Shown here: piece by piece, positions 34,995 to 44,670 of the stretch
Numbering within the stretch: position 1 is the stretch's first letter
Layout of the letters: each line of letters opens with the position of its first letter
From: Flavobacterium luteum
Lineage (GTDB): Bacteria > Bacteroidota > Bacteroidia > Flavobacteriales > Flavobacteriaceae
Direction of reading: 5' to 3'
NCBI RefSeq assembly: GCF_008806775.1
Contig: NZ_WAEM01000003.1
Span: 1 to 64,000 of the forward strand
Length of the DNA stretch: 64,000 nucleotides
Program-made: the position numbers and the translations under genes
Notes under the pieces: generated by a model
Databases searched by the model: none
The model's input: only the letters and a program-made list of their open reading frames with translations
Told to the model about the DNA's origin: nothing

Positions 34995-35783
34995 TTATTG
35001 TAAATAGTAGATATAACCAAAATTAAACCAAACCAACCAATCGTTTGCTTTGTTTTCTTTATAGATTTTTTGGTCAGGATTTAAGCCATCAACCCAGTTA
35101 GAAAAAAAATATTGAAATCTCAAATCAACCATCAAATCAGATAATGGAGATACTTTATATCGAGTTCCAACACTAGATACAACAGACCAAACAGTACCAC
35201 CGCTATTTTGTGTTGCTTTATAATATTTTATAGGAGTTGTTGAAGGAATATTTAATTTACCCAATGTAGAATAAGCTTTTGGATCGTAGAAACTAAATTG
35301 TCCGCCAAAACTAACAAATGGAGCCAAAGACCCTATAGTTGCAGTAAAATCCCTAATGCTTAAAGGAAAAAATTCCAATTGCATACCAATGTTGGTTACC
35401 GAGGCCTCACCTCTCATTCCTCTTAATTGGTCGTTGAAAAGCCTTTTTTTATCAGGATCAACCCATTCTCCAAAGTGTTGTAATTTGGTTTTGTTATAGG
35501 ATAATTCACTTCTTAATTTAAAGTGATCGTTAAAATAAGTTTCCGGAGTATAACAATTACAATCTGCTTTATAGGAAAAATTTAAATAATGAATGAGGCC
35601 TATTCCATATCCTGTGTTTCCTGCATTTGTAGTAAAATCGTATCGTTCTCCATAATCAGATTGAAAAGCTATAGGCCCAGCAATAGCACCTACTTCATGA
35701 GAAAACCCAAACTGAGCAATTGATTTATTTGAATAACCAAATAAAAACAAGAAGGTTAGGATAAAATACTTGGGCATTTGCAT
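34995..35783 (-). CDS. THC0290_0291-type outer-membrane barrel protein
   Basis: 262 aa. Signal peptide (about 1-23, KSIAQ) followed by FGFSHEVGAIAGPIAFQSDYG, which from memory is the hallmark start of the Flavobacteriia-specific THC0290_0291 family. Repeated amphipathic strands and a C-terminal WLVWFNFGYIYYLQ suggest a barrel. Contains an unusual CNCYTPETYF segment near residue 75. Function unknown. A TATATTTG box is 21 bp upstream. Confidence 0.7.
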   Translation of the reverse strand: MQMPKYFILTFLFLFGYSNKSIAQFGFSHEVGAIAGPIAFQSDYGERYDFTTNAGNTGYGIGLIHYLNFSYKADCNCYTPETYFNDHFKLRSELSYNKTKLQHFGEWVDPDKKRLFNDQLRGMRGEASVTNIGMQLEFFPLSIRDFTATIGSLAPFVSFGGQFSFYDPKAYSTLGKLNIPSTTPIKYYKATQNSGGTVWSVVSSVGTRYKVSPLSDLMVDLRFQYFFSNWVDGLNPDQKIYKENKANDWLVWFNFGYIYYLQ

Positions 35784-35804
35784 CTATATTAATTCAATTA
35801 TTGA

Positions 35805-35812
35805 CAAATATA
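35805..35812 (-). promoter_or_regulatory. Promoter -7 box for the barrel gene at 34995
   Basis: TATATTTG on the minus strand, 21 bp upstream of the start at 35783. Confidence 0.5.
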
Positions 35813-36003
35813 TAAAAACATCATTGACGATTTTTTTTTTTTTAAACTTTAAAAAAAAAGCAACTAAAATATCTTTTATTTACGAAAACTACAACGATTT
35901 CGTAAAATTAATATTTTTACAATAGGTTTTCTGAATTTAGATTAAAAGAATGATAAAAATTCTCTTATATTGTATAAAATTACACCTATATTTTTATATA
36001 ATG

Positions 36004-36011
36004 TATATTTG
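36004..36011 (+). promoter_or_regulatory. Promoter -7 box for glutamate dehydrogenase
   Basis: TATATTTG, 47 bp upstream of the start; -33 region has no TTTG. Confidence 0.45.
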
Positions 36012-36058
36012 TAAGCACTAACGAAAACGTTTTCTTAAACGTTATTAATCTATTAATC

Positions 36059-37402
36059 ATGTCACAAAGTATCCAATCTTTTGTTGAGGCGGTTGCTAAA
36101 AAAAACCCAAATGAGCCTGAATTCATGCAGGCTGTTCACGAAGTTGCTGAAACAGTAATTCCGTTTATTGAAGAAAATAAAAAATACCAAAACAAAATGC
36201 TTTTGGAAAGAATGGTTGAATCTGAACGGATTATTATGTTTAGAGTAGTTTGGATTGATGATGTAGGGAATACTCAAGTAAATAGAGGATATCGCATTCA
36301 AATGAATTCGGCTATTGGCCCATATAAAGGAGGAATTCGTTTTCATCCATCTGTAAATTTAAGCATTTTAAAATTTCTAGCTTTCGAACAAACTTTCAAG
36401 AACAGTTTGACTACATTACCTATGGGTGGCGGAAAAGGAGGAGCTGATTTTGATCCTAAAGGGAAATCTGAAAATGAAGTAATGCGTTTTTGTCAAGCAT
36501 TTATGACTGAATTGTCAAGACATATAGGGGCTAACACTGATGTTCCTGCTGGAGATATGGGCGTTGGAGGAAGAGAAGTTGGTTATATGTTTGGTCAATA
36601 TAAAAGGCTAATAAATGAGTTTACTGGAGTATTAACAGGAAAAGGAATTTCTTTTGGAGGCTCGTTAATTCGTCCTGAAGCAACAGGATATGGCGCAGTT
36701 TACTTTGCTCAAAGTATGTTAGCAACAAAAGGAAAAAACATTTCAGGAAAAACGGTAGTGGTTTCTGGATCAGGTAATGTGGCACAATATGCTGTCGAAA
36801 AAGCGACGCAATTAGGTTCTAAAGTAGTTACAATGTCCGATTCATCAGGATATATTTATGATGCTGATGGTATTGATGCTACTAAATTAGATTACATTAT
36901 GGAAATAAAAAATGAACTTAGAGGTAGAATAAGTGATTATTTAAAAAAATATCCGAATGCTAAATATGTTGAAGGTAAAAGACCTTGGGAAGTAAAATGT
37001 GATGTTGCATTACCATGTGCTACTCAAAATGAATTGAATCAGGATGATGCAAAAGCACTTGTTGCTAATGGATGTATTTGTATAGCCGAAGGAGCTAATA
37101 TGCCTTCAACTCCAGATGCCGTAATCGTTTTTCAAAAAGCAAAAATATTATTTGCTCCAGGTAAAGCTTCTAATGCAGGAGGTGTTGCAACATCTGGTTT
37201 AGAAATGTCACAAAATTCTTTAAGATTAAGTTGGACATCAGGAGAAGTAGATGAAAGATTAAAAAATATTATGCTAAACATTCATACTTCTTGTGTAAAG
37301 TACGGTAAAGATACTTCTGGTTATATTGATTACGTAAAAGGGGCTAATATTGCTGGATTTGTTAAAGTGGCTGATGCAATGCTGGCGCAGGGAGTAGTAT
37401 AA
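36059..37402 (+). CDS. gdhA: Glutamate dehydrogenase, NADP-type
   Basis: 447 aa, the length of the short hexameric GDH class. Active-site lysine segment LPMGGGKGGADFDPKGKS, NTDVPAGDMGVGGREVGYM, and the Rossmann loop VSGSGNVAQYA are intact. It interconverts 2-oxoglutarate plus ammonia and glutamate. Monocistronic by its own promoter box and terminator. Confidence 0.95.
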   Translation: MSQSIQSFVEAVAKKNPNEPEFMQAVHEVAETVIPFIEENKKYQNKMLLERMVESERIIMFRVVWIDDVGNTQVNRGYRIQMNSAIGPYKGGIRFHPSVNLSILKFLAFEQTFKNSLTTLPMGGGKGGADFDPKGKSENEVMRFCQAFMTELSRHIGANTDVPAGDMGVGGREVGYMFGQYKRLINEFTGVLTGKGISFGGSLIRPEATGYGAVYFAQSMLATKGKNISGKTVVVSGSGNVAQYAVEKATQLGSKVVTMSDSSGYIYDADGIDATKLDYIMEIKNELRGRISDYLKKYPNAKYVEGKRPWEVKCDVALPCATQNELNQDDAKALVANGCICIAEGANMPSTPDAVIVFQKAKILFAPGKASNAGGVATSGLEMSQNSLRLSWTSGEVDERLKNIMLNIHTSCVKYGKDTSGYIDYVKGANIAGFVKVADAMLAQGVV

Positions 37403-37424
37403 AGTAGTTTAAATATTGATTAGT

Positions 37425-37455
37425 AATGCCTTCATTAATTGGAGGCATTTTTTTT
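37425..37455 (+). terminator. Terminator after gdhA
   Basis: AATGCCTTC (37425-37433) pairs with GGAGGCATT (37441-37449, one G-U), followed by a T-run. Confidence 0.85.
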
Positions 37456-37493
37456 GATTTTTATATTAAAAATAAAATAATTCCGTTTTATAG

Positions 37494-37501
37494 TATATTT
37501 G
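37494..37501 (+). promoter_or_regulatory. Promoter -7 box for porZ-recO
   Basis: TATATTTG, 21 bp before the start codon. Confidence 0.5.
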
Positions 37502-37522
37502 TCTCACAATCCTTGAAGTATA

Positions 37523-39799
37523 ATGAAAAAACACTGTCTCTTTTTCTTTTTTTTATGGGCTATACAATTTAGTTTTTCCCAAAACTCAGCATTATGGAAA
37601 GGTTATTTTTCCTATAATGAAATTAAAGATTTGTCTCAATCTAGTGATAAATTATTTGCCGCTTCTGAGAATGCTTTGTTTTATAAAAACAGTATTTCAG
37701 GCGAAATTAGTACAACAAATACGGTTGATGGACTTTCGGCACAAACTATAAGTTCCATTTACCACAGTCCAAATTTTAAAAAGACTTTAGTAGGTTATGA
37801 AAATGGATTAATGACAGTAATAAACGAAAAAGATAATAGCATATTAAATGTTGTAGACATAATTAATAAGGCTTTACCATCAAATATTAAAAGAATAAAT
37901 CATTTTATGGAGCATAATGGAATTGTTTATATTTCTTGTGATTTTGGAATTGTTCAATTCAATTTATCCACACTTCAATTTGGGGATACTTATTTTATTG
38001 GTGATTCCGGTTCACAAATTTCAGTTACTCAAACTACTGTTTTTAATGATAAAATTTATGCTTCAACTCTTACTAATGGAATACGAAGTGCAGAAATTAG
38101 CAATCCAAATTTAAATGATTACAATCAATGGGTACTAATTGTCTCAGGAAATTGGTCAAGCATAGAAACTTTTCATTCTGAGCTTATTGCAATAGATACT
38201 TCTGGATATATACATAAATATAATTCAGTTTCTAATTCTTTTGCAGTGTATTTACAACTTCCTTCAAAGGCTGTTGATATGAGAAAAACAGACAATTACC
38301 TTCTTATTACCACAGCATACAGCGTATTTATCTACAATAAACAAGTAACGCTAATTCGTCAAATAAATAGCAATCAGATTACGGATTTTAGTCCAAATTT
38401 CACTTGCGCTACTAGTATAAATGACATCGTTTATATTGGGACAAAACAAAATGGATTAATAAACACCACAATTTCTGAATCTTCAACTTTTGAGAATAGC
38501 ACTCCTAGTGGCCCTTTAAGAAATAGTGTGTTTGCACTAAAAACTACACCAACATCTTTTTGGGCAGTTTATGGCGATTATGACAGTGTATACAATCCGT
38601 ACCCAAAAGACAGTTATGGTATAAGTAAATTTAATAAAGCAGGATGGTTACATATTCCTTATGAAAAAGTATTTGGCTCAAAATCATTGATTAGTATTGC
38701 CGTTGATCCTAACAATGAAAATAAAGTTTACATTGGGTCTCTTGATTCAGGCTTATTAAAAATTGAAAACGACACACCCTCTTTTTTATATGGAAAAACA
38801 AATAGTTCAATAGAAGCAATTTCAGATAATGATACATGGGTAAACGGACTAGTGTTCGACAAGACTGGAAATTTGTGGATAAATAACAGTCTTGTGGAAA
38901 ATGGAATAAAAACCCTTAAAACAAAAGAAACATGGCTAAGTTTTTCAATAAAACCAATACTCTCTAACCCAAACAAAACTATTTTTGGAAGAATGGAAAT
39001 AGATAAAAATGAAACAAAATGGGTAGCAACTAATAAAAACGGAATAATTGGTTTTAATGAAAACGGAAAAGTTTTAAAAAAAATAACAGTAGGTTCAGAT
39101 GCAGGAAACTTACCCATTGATGATGCGCGAGTTGCTACTCCAGACAATAATAAGCAACTTTGGATAGGGACGACAAAAGGTTTAAGAATCTTGTCTAATA
39201 TAGATAGTTTTTTTTCCGATGAACAATTGACAGCCAATCCTATAATTATTGTAGAAGAAAATCTAGCCCAAGAACTAATGTATGAACAGTTCATTATAGA
39301 TATTGTTGTTGATGGAGCCAACAACAAATGGATTGGCACTGCAGATTCTGGAGTATTTCTTGTGTCACCAGACGGTCAGCAAACCATTCATCATTTTACG
39401 ATTAACAATTCGCCTTTACCTAGTAATACAATCAATGATATAGATATTAACGGAGAAACTGGAGAAGTGTTTTTTGCCACCACTAAAGGCTTGGTTTCTT
39501 ATAAAGGAACTTCAACTGACGCCAATGAAACTCTTAATAATGTTTATGTGTATCCAAATCCAGTACGTCCAGAGTATACAGGAACAGTTAAAATTAGTGG
39601 ATTAATAAATAAAGCCACTATTAAAATAGCCGATATAGAAGGCAATTTAGTATACGAAACCACATCCGAGGGAGGTACAATTGAATGGGATACTACTGCT
39701 TTTGGAAAATATAAAGTAGCTTCTGGAGTATATATGATTTTTATTTCTGCCCAAGACGGAATAGAAACGAAAGTTAAAAAAGTGATGATAATTAGGTAA
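37523..39799 (+). CDS. porZ: PorZ-like type IX secretion system beta-propeller protein
   Basis: 758 aa. Signal peptide (1-19, FSFSQ), opening ALWKGYFSYNEIKDL, then many propeller blades typical of two-component-regulator propellers (VYIGSLDSGLLKI, QLWIGTTKGLRIL, NKWIGTADSGVFLV). The last 85 residues form a T9SS C-terminal domain (VYVYPNPVRP ... SGVYMIFIS ... KKVMIIR). This layout is that of PorZ, a cell-surface part of the T9SS attachment complex. The downstream recO gene, 33 bp away, is the usual neighbour in Flavobacteria as I recall it. Confidence 0.82.
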   Translation: MKKHCLFFFFLWAIQFSFSQNSALWKGYFSYNEIKDLSQSSDKLFAASENALFYKNSISGEISTTNTVDGLSAQTISSIYHSPNFKKTLVGYENGLMTVINEKDNSILNVVDIINKALPSNIKRINHFMEHNGIVYISCDFGIVQFNLSTLQFGDTYFIGDSGSQISVTQTTVFNDKIYASTLTNGIRSAEISNPNLNDYNQWVLIVSGNWSSIETFHSELIAIDTSGYIHKYNSVSNSFAVYLQLPSKAVDMRKTDNYLLITTAYSVFIYNKQVTLIRQINSNQITDFSPNFTCATSINDIVYIGTKQNGLINTTISESSTFENSTPSGPLRNSVFALKTTPTSFWAVYGDYDSVYNPYPKDSYGISKFNKAGWLHIPYEKVFGSKSLISIAVDPNNENKVYIGSLDSGLLKIENDTPSFLYGKTNSSIEAISDNDTWVNGLVFDKTGNLWINNSLVENGIKTLKTKETWLSFSIKPILSNPNKTIFGRMEIDKNETKWVATNKNGIIGFNENGKVLKKITVGSDAGNLPIDDARVATPDNNKQLWIGTTKGLRILSNIDSFFSDEQLTANPIIIVEENLAQELMYEQFIIDIVVDGANNKWIGTADSGVFLVSPDGQQTIHHFTINNSPLPSNTINDIDINGETGEVFFATTKGLVSYKGTSTDANETLNNVYVYPNPVRPEYTGTVKISGLINKATIKIADIEGNLVYETTSEGGTIEWDTTAFGKYKVASGVYMIFISAQDGIETKVKKVMIIR

Positions 39800-39832
39800 G
39801 CAAAATTAATAATCTCGTATCTCTATTTAAAA

Positions 39833-40546
39833 TTGTTAGTAAAAACCAAAGCCATCGTCATTTCTTCTCTAAAATATCAAGATAAAAGCTTGATTGTAAA
39901 ATGTTTTACACAAACCGATGGTTTAAAATCGTATTTTGTTAGAGATGCTTTTTCATCCAGAAAATCGAATCAAAAAATTGCCTATTTCCAGCCGTTAAGT
40001 ATTCTAGAAATAGAAGCAATCCATAAAAACAAAGGCACTTTAGAGAATTTTAAGGAAATAAAAATTGCAACTCCGTTTCAATCGATTCATTCCGATGTTT
40101 ATAAAAGCACGATTGTCATGTTTGTATCCGAAATTTTGCATCACTCCATTCATGAAGAAGAAAAAAACGAAGCACTTTTCACCTTTTTAGAAACAGCATT
40201 ACATTGGTTAGACACTCACGATGATATTACTAATTTTCATCTTATTTTACTCTTAGAAATGACAAAATTTCTCGGGTTTTATCCAGATATTGCTAACATA
40301 GATTTTCCTTTTTTCGAAATGACCGAAGGGATTTTCACGCCATTTCACGCAATCAGTTCGTTAACAGAACACGAAAGTAATTTATTTAAAAAACTCATCC
40401 ATTTAAAATTCGAAAACAATCAAAAGATTTTTCATATCATCGAAAGACAAATTGTTCTGAAAATACTAGTCGATTACTACAGTTTTCATCTAGATGGTTT
40501 TAAAAGACCCAAATCTTTGGACGTATTGAAGGAGGTTTTTTCTTAA
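39833..40546 (+). CDS. recO: DNA repair protein RecO
   Basis: 237 aa starting with TTG: the conserved N-terminus of RecO (LVKTKAIVISSLKYQDKSLIV) begins right after it, and no ATG or GTG is available at that position. N-terminal OB fold, then a helical domain (FLGFYPDI, FFEMTEGIF). RecO loads RecA on SSB-coated DNA with RecR. Cotranscribed with porZ. Confidence 0.92.
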   Translation: MLVKTKAIVISSLKYQDKSLIVKCFTQTDGLKSYFVRDAFSSRKSNQKIAYFQPLSILEIEAIHKNKGTLENFKEIKIATPFQSIHSDVYKSTIVMFVSEILHHSIHEEEKNEALFTFLETALHWLDTHDDITNFHLILLLEMTKFLGFYPDIANIDFPFFEMTEGIFTPFHAISSLTEHESNLFKKLIHLKFENNQKIFHIIERQIVLKILVDYYSFHLDGFKRPKSLDVLKEVFS

Positions 40547-40595
40547 ATTCGGGCATGACCCTTCCTATTGCTTCGTCGTACCTCCTTGCATAGTT

Positions 40596-40655
40596 GGGTC
40601 GGGCTGTTCGTTATAATCTCCCGAAAAAAAGCGGGAGGATTTTCTCTTCCATCCC
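40596..40655 (+). repeat. Diverged copy A of a flavobacterial intergenic repeat
   Basis: GGGTCGGGCTGTTCGTTATAATCT-type core (shown in part), a hairpin CTCCCG/CGGGAG (40618-40623 and 40632-40637), then AGGAT and CCATCCCT. It shares the order core-hairpin-AGGAT-CCATC with 53071-53150. The strikingly GC-richer composition differs from its surroundings. Confidence 0.6.
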
Positions 40656-40667
40656 TCATGCACAAAA

Positions 40668-40702
40668 ACTCATTACTCATCACTCATAATTCATAACTAT
40701 TT
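40668..40702 (+). repeat. Heptamer-period repeat upstream of ileS
   Basis: ACTCATT, ACTCATC, ACTCATA, ATTCATA, ACTATTT in exact 7-bp register, ending 34 bp before the ileS start. Confidence 0.75.
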
Positions 40703-40736
40703 ATTACTTTCGCACCTCGATTAAGAAAAGTACAAA

Positions 40737-43700
40737 ATGAGCACAAAATTTACTGAATACAAAGGACTTGACTTACCAAAAGTAGCATCAGAAGTTCTTG
40801 ATTTTTGGAAAAAAGAAAACATATTCGAGAAGAGCATCACTACTCGTGAAGGAGCATCACCATTCGTGTTTTTTGAAGGACCTCCTTCTGCAAATGGATT
40901 GCCGGGAATTCACCATGTAATGGCAAGAGCGATTAAAGATATTTTTTGCCGTTATAAAACTCAAAAAGGATTTCAAGTGAAGCGTAAAGCCGGTTGGGAT
41001 ACCCACGGATTGCCTGTAGAATTGGGTACCGAAAAGGAATTAGGCATCACAAAAGAAGACATAGGCAAAACCATTTCTATCGAAGAATACAACGAAGCGT
41101 GTAAGAAAACTGTCATGCGTTACACCGATGTGTGGAATGATTTAACTGAAAAAATGGGCTATTGGGTCGATATGGAGGATCCGTACGTGACCTACAAACC
41201 CAAATACATGGAAACGGTTTGGTGGCTACTAAAACAAATCTATAACAAAGATTTGATGTATAAGGGCTATACCATACAACCCTATTCCCCAAAAGCAGGA
41301 ACAGGATTGTCGTCTCATGAAGTAAACCAACCCGGAAGTTATCGTGATGTAACAGATACTACAGTTGTTGCACAGTTTCAAGCAAGTCTTTATCCTAACG
41401 GTGAGACTGAAGAAAACACTATTGAAAAAGCATTCAAATTACAACATCCGCTTTTTTTTGGAGAAGGTTCAATGAGAGGAAGATTCCAATTTTTAGCATG
41501 GACAACTACTCCATGGACATTACCTTCAAATACCGCATTGACTGTTGGTCCAAAAATTGATTATGTACTGATTAAAACATTCAATCAATATACTTTCAAA
41601 CATATTAATGTTATTCTTGCTAAAAACTTAGTTGGAAAACAATTTAGTAAAGGATTTTTTGAAAGTGCAGAACCTTCTGATTTTGAAAATTTCAAAGAAG
41701 GCGACAAAAAAATTCCATATCAAATTATTGCCGAATGTAAAGGGTCTGATTTAGTCGGTATTCGTTACGAACAATTAATGAAATTGGCTTTGCCATATCA
41801 AAATCCAGAAAATGCTTTCCGAGTAATTTCAGGAGATTTTGTGACTACCGAAGACGGAACAGGTATTGTGCACACTGCGCCAACTTTTGGAGCTGATGAT
41901 GCCAAAGTGGCCAAGGAGGCTATTCCAGAAGTGCCGCCAATGTTGGTTTTGGACGAAAATGAAAACCCAGTTCCATTGGTAAATTTACAAGGTAAATTCA
42001 TCGATGGTTTGGGAAGTTATTCCGGAAAATATGTTAAAAACGAATATTACACTGAAGGCGAAGCTCCCGAACGCTCTATTGATGTTGAAATAGCTATACG
42101 ATTAAAAGAAGAAAACAAAGCCTTTAAAGTAGAAAAATACGTACACAGTTATCCACATTGTTGGAGAACTGACACACCCATTTTATATTATCCGCTAGAT
42201 TCTTGGTTTATAAAAATAACTGAAGTTCGAGATAGAATGTTCGAACTAAACGAAACCATCAACTGGAAACCAAAAGCAACAGGAGAAGGCCGTTTTGGGA
42301 ATTGGCTAAAAAATGCCAACGATTGGAATTTATCACGATCCCGTTTTTGGGGAATTCCTTTGCCAATCTGGAGAACTGATGAAGGAACAGAAGAAATCTT
42401 GATTGGTTCTGTTGAAGAATTATACAATGAAATCGAAAAATCTATCGCTGCCGGATTTCAAAAAGAAAATCCTTTCAAAGGTTTTGAAGTAGGAAATATG
42501 AGCGAAAGCAACTATGATTTAATTGATTTACATAAAAATGTAGTCGATGAAATTACCTTAGTTTCGCCTTCTGGAAAACCAATGAAACGCGAAAGCGACC
42601 TAATTGATGTTTGGTTTGATTCTGGTGCAATGCCTTATGCACAATGGCATTATCCTTTTGAAAATGCGGCTAAAATTGACGAAAACAAAGATTTTCCTGC
42701 TGATTTTATTGCTGAAGGAGTCGATCAAACGCGTGGCTGGTTCTATACTTTACACGCTATCGGAACTTTAGTTTTTGACAGAGTTGCCTATAAGAATGTA
42801 GTTTCTAACGGATTAGTTTTAGATAAAAATGGGCAGAAAATGTCTAAACGTTTAGGAAATGCTGCCGATCCTTTTGATACATTAAATGAATATGGTCCTG
42901 ATGCCACACGTTGGTATATGATTTCGAACGCCAATCCTTGGGACAATTTAAAATTCGATTTAGAAGGAATTGCTGAAGTTCGGCGTAAATTTTTTGGAAC
43001 TTTGTATAATACCTATTCGTTTTTTAGTTTGTATGCCAATATCGATCATTTCAAATACGCTGAAGCTGAAATTCCGTTAAACGAAAGACCAGAAATAGAC
43101 CAATGGATTATTTCAGAATTGAATACTTTGATAAAAGTCGTAGATGAGGCTTATGCCGATTATGAACCTACTAAAGCCACACGTGCCATTTCTGATTTTG
43201 TTCAGGAAAACCTAAGCAATTGGTACGTTCGTTTGTGTCGTCGTCGTTTCTGGAAAGGCGAATACGCACAAGATAAAATTGCAGCTTATCAAACCTTATA
43301 CACCTGTTTATTAACCGTAAGTAAATTAAGTGCTCCAGTAGCTCCATTCTTTATGGACAAACTTTATAGAGACTTAACGCAAGCAACACAGTCAGAAAAT
43401 TACGACAGTGTACATTTGGCGGAGTTTCCAAAATACGTTGAAAACTTTGTTAATAAATTATTAGAGAGCAAAATGCAAAAAGCACAGACGATATCATCCT
43501 TAGTATTATCACTAAGAAAAAAGGAAATGATTAAGGTGCGCCAACCGTTGCAAAAGGTAATGATTCCAATACTTGACGAGAGTCAACGTGCTGAAATTGA
43601 AGCCATTTCTGACCTTATAAAGGCAGAAGTAAACGTAAAGGAAATCGTACTTTTAGACGATGCTTCAGGAATTTTAGTAAAACAAATCAAGCCGAATTTC

Positions 43701-44195
43701 AAGACTTTAGGACCTCGTTTTGGTAAAGATATGGGTTTGATTTCCAAACAGATACAAAATTTTACACCAGAACAAATCAATCAATTAGATAATTTAGGGT
43801 TTTTAAGTATTGAAATCTCAGGAAATACTATAACTTTATCACAGGAGGATGTAGAGATTTCTTCTCAAGATATCGAAGGTTGGCTGGTTGCTAATTCAAA
43901 CGGGATAACAGTAGCGCTAGACATTACCATCTCTTCAGAATTAAAAGAAGAAGGTATTGCTAGAGAATTAGTGAACAGAATTCAAAACATTAGGAAAGAT
44001 TCAGGATTTGAAGTTACAGATAAGATTAAAGTTCATTTGCAAAAAGACGAAGCTTTGCAAAAAGCGGTTTTAGCAAATGAAGCCTATATCAAGTCAGAAA
44101 CATTAACAGAAACATTACTTTTTGAAGAAAATGTAAAAGACGGAATTGAAATAGAATTTGACGAAATAAAAACAAGAATACTAATTACAAAATAA
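40737..44195 (+). CDS. ileS: Isoleucine-tRNA ligase
   Basis: 1152 aa, the long form usual in Bacteroidota. Class I signatures: the HIGH-equivalent GIHHVMAR near residue 55 and KMSKRLGN near 700, with the editing domain between (TTPWTLPSNTAL, EDGTGIVHTAPTFGADD). An anticodon-binding domain follows, with a C-terminal extension. A TACTTTCG box, one mismatch from TANNTTTG, sits near 40706-40713. The dksA-like gene follows by 7 bp. Confidence 0.97.
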   Translation: MSTKFTEYKGLDLPKVASEVLDFWKKENIFEKSITTREGASPFVFFEGPPSANGLPGIHHVMARAIKDIFCRYKTQKGFQVKRKAGWDTHGLPVELGTEKELGITKEDIGKTISIEEYNEACKKTVMRYTDVWNDLTEKMGYWVDMEDPYVTYKPKYMETVWWLLKQIYNKDLMYKGYTIQPYSPKAGTGLSSHEVNQPGSYRDVTDTTVVAQFQASLYPNGETEENTIEKAFKLQHPLFFGEGSMRGRFQFLAWTTTPWTLPSNTALTVGPKIDYVLIKTFNQYTFKHINVILAKNLVGKQFSKGFFESAEPSDFENFKEGDKKIPYQIIAECKGSDLVGIRYEQLMKLALPYQNPENAFRVISGDFVTTEDGTGIVHTAPTFGADDAKVAKEAIPEVPPMLVLDENENPVPLVNLQGKFIDGLGSYSGKYVKNEYYTEGEAPERSIDVEIAIRLKEENKAFKVEKYVHSYPHCWRTDTPILYYPLDSWFIKITEVRDRMFELNETINWKPKATGEGRFGNWLKNANDWNLSRSRFWGIPLPIWRTDEGTEEILIGSVEELYNEIEKSIAAGFQKENPFKGFEVGNMSESNYDLIDLHKNVVDEITLVSPSGKPMKRESDLIDVWFDSGAMPYAQWHYPFENAAKIDENKDFPADFIAEGVDQTRGWFYTLHAIGTLVFDRVAYKNVVSNGLVLDKNGQKMSKRLGNAADPFDTLNEYGPDATRWYMISNANPWDNLKFDLEGIAEVRRKFFGTLYNTYSFFSLYANIDHFKYAEAEIPLNERPEIDQWIISELNTLIKVVDEAYADYEPTKATRAISDFVQENLSNWYVRLCRRRFWKGEYAQDKIAAYQTLYTCLLTVSKLSAPVAPFFMDKLYRDLTQATQSENYDSVHLAEFPKYVENFVNKLLESKMQKAQTISSLVLSLRKKEMIKVRQPLQKVMIPILDESQRAEIEAISDLIKAEVNVKEIVLLDDASGILVKQIKPNFKTLGPRFGKDMGLISKQIQNFTPEQINQLDNLGFLSIEISGNTITLSQEDVEISSQDIEGWLVANSNGITVALDITISSELKEEGIARELVNRIQNIRKDSGFEVTDKIKVHLQKDEALQKAVLANEAYIKSETLTETLLFEENVKDGIEIEFDEIKTRILITK

Positions 44196-44202
44196 CAAGA
44201 AC

Positions 44203-44583
44203 ATGGTAGATGAAATTGCAAGATACTCAGACGGAGATTTGGCTGAGTTTAAAGAGTTAATCCTAAAAAAAATTAGTAAAGCACAAGCCGATTTAGATTT
44301 AATAAAAAGTGCTTACATGAATGACTTAAATAACGGTACCGACGATACTTCACCAACCTTCAAAGCATTTGAAGAGGGAAGTGAAACGATGTCTAAAGAG
44401 GCAAATTCACAATTGGCTATTCGTCAGGAAAAATTTATTCGTGATTTAAAAAATGCTCTTTTCCGTGTGGAGAACAAAACCTATGGTGTTTGCAAAGTAA
44501 CAGGAAAATTGATTAGTAAAGAACGATTGATGATTGTTCCTCACGCTACAATGAGTATTGAAGCTAAGAATTTACAACGATAA
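44203..44583 (+). CDS. TraR/DksA-family protein with degenerate zinc finger
   Basis: 126 aa. Coiled-coil N-terminal part (residues 5-95) followed by the remnant zinc-finger segment YGVCKVTGKLISKERL and VPHATMS. Canonical DksA has four zinc ligands in two CxxC pairs; here only one Cys remains, which is the usual Bacteroidota form as I recall it. Presumably binds the RNA polymerase secondary channel. Cotranscribed with ileS (7 bp); terminator follows. Confidence 0.85.
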   Translation: MVDEIARYSDGDLAEFKELILKKISKAQADLDLIKSAYMNDLNNGTDDTSPTFKAFEEGSETMSKEANSQLAIRQEKFIRDLKNALFRVENKTYGVCKVTGKLISKERLMIVPHATMSIEAKNLQR

Positions 44584-44603
44584 GAATTAGTTACACAATA
44601 ATT

Positions 44604-44629
44604 AACGCTCCAGTAGGAGCGTTTTTTTT
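44604..44629 (+). terminator. Terminator after the ileS/dksA-like operon
   Basis: AACGCTCC (44604-44611), loop AGTA, GGAGCGTT (44616-44623), T-run. Confidence 0.88.
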
Positions 44630-44641
44630 AGAAAAAAACAG

Positions 44642-44649
44642 TATTTTTG
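44642..44649 (+). promoter_or_regulatory. Promoter -7 box for lspA
   Basis: TATTTTTG followed by CGCC; 21 bp before the ATG at 44671. It overlaps a TTG at 44647 in the same frame, which argues against that TTG as the start. Confidence 0.5.
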
Positions 44650-44670
44650 CGCCTTAAAAAATCAAACATA

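Noticed and set aside
38728..39339. 203-codon minus-strand ORF opposite porZ
   Set aside because: Lies wholly inside the porZ frame with no domain or promoter support.
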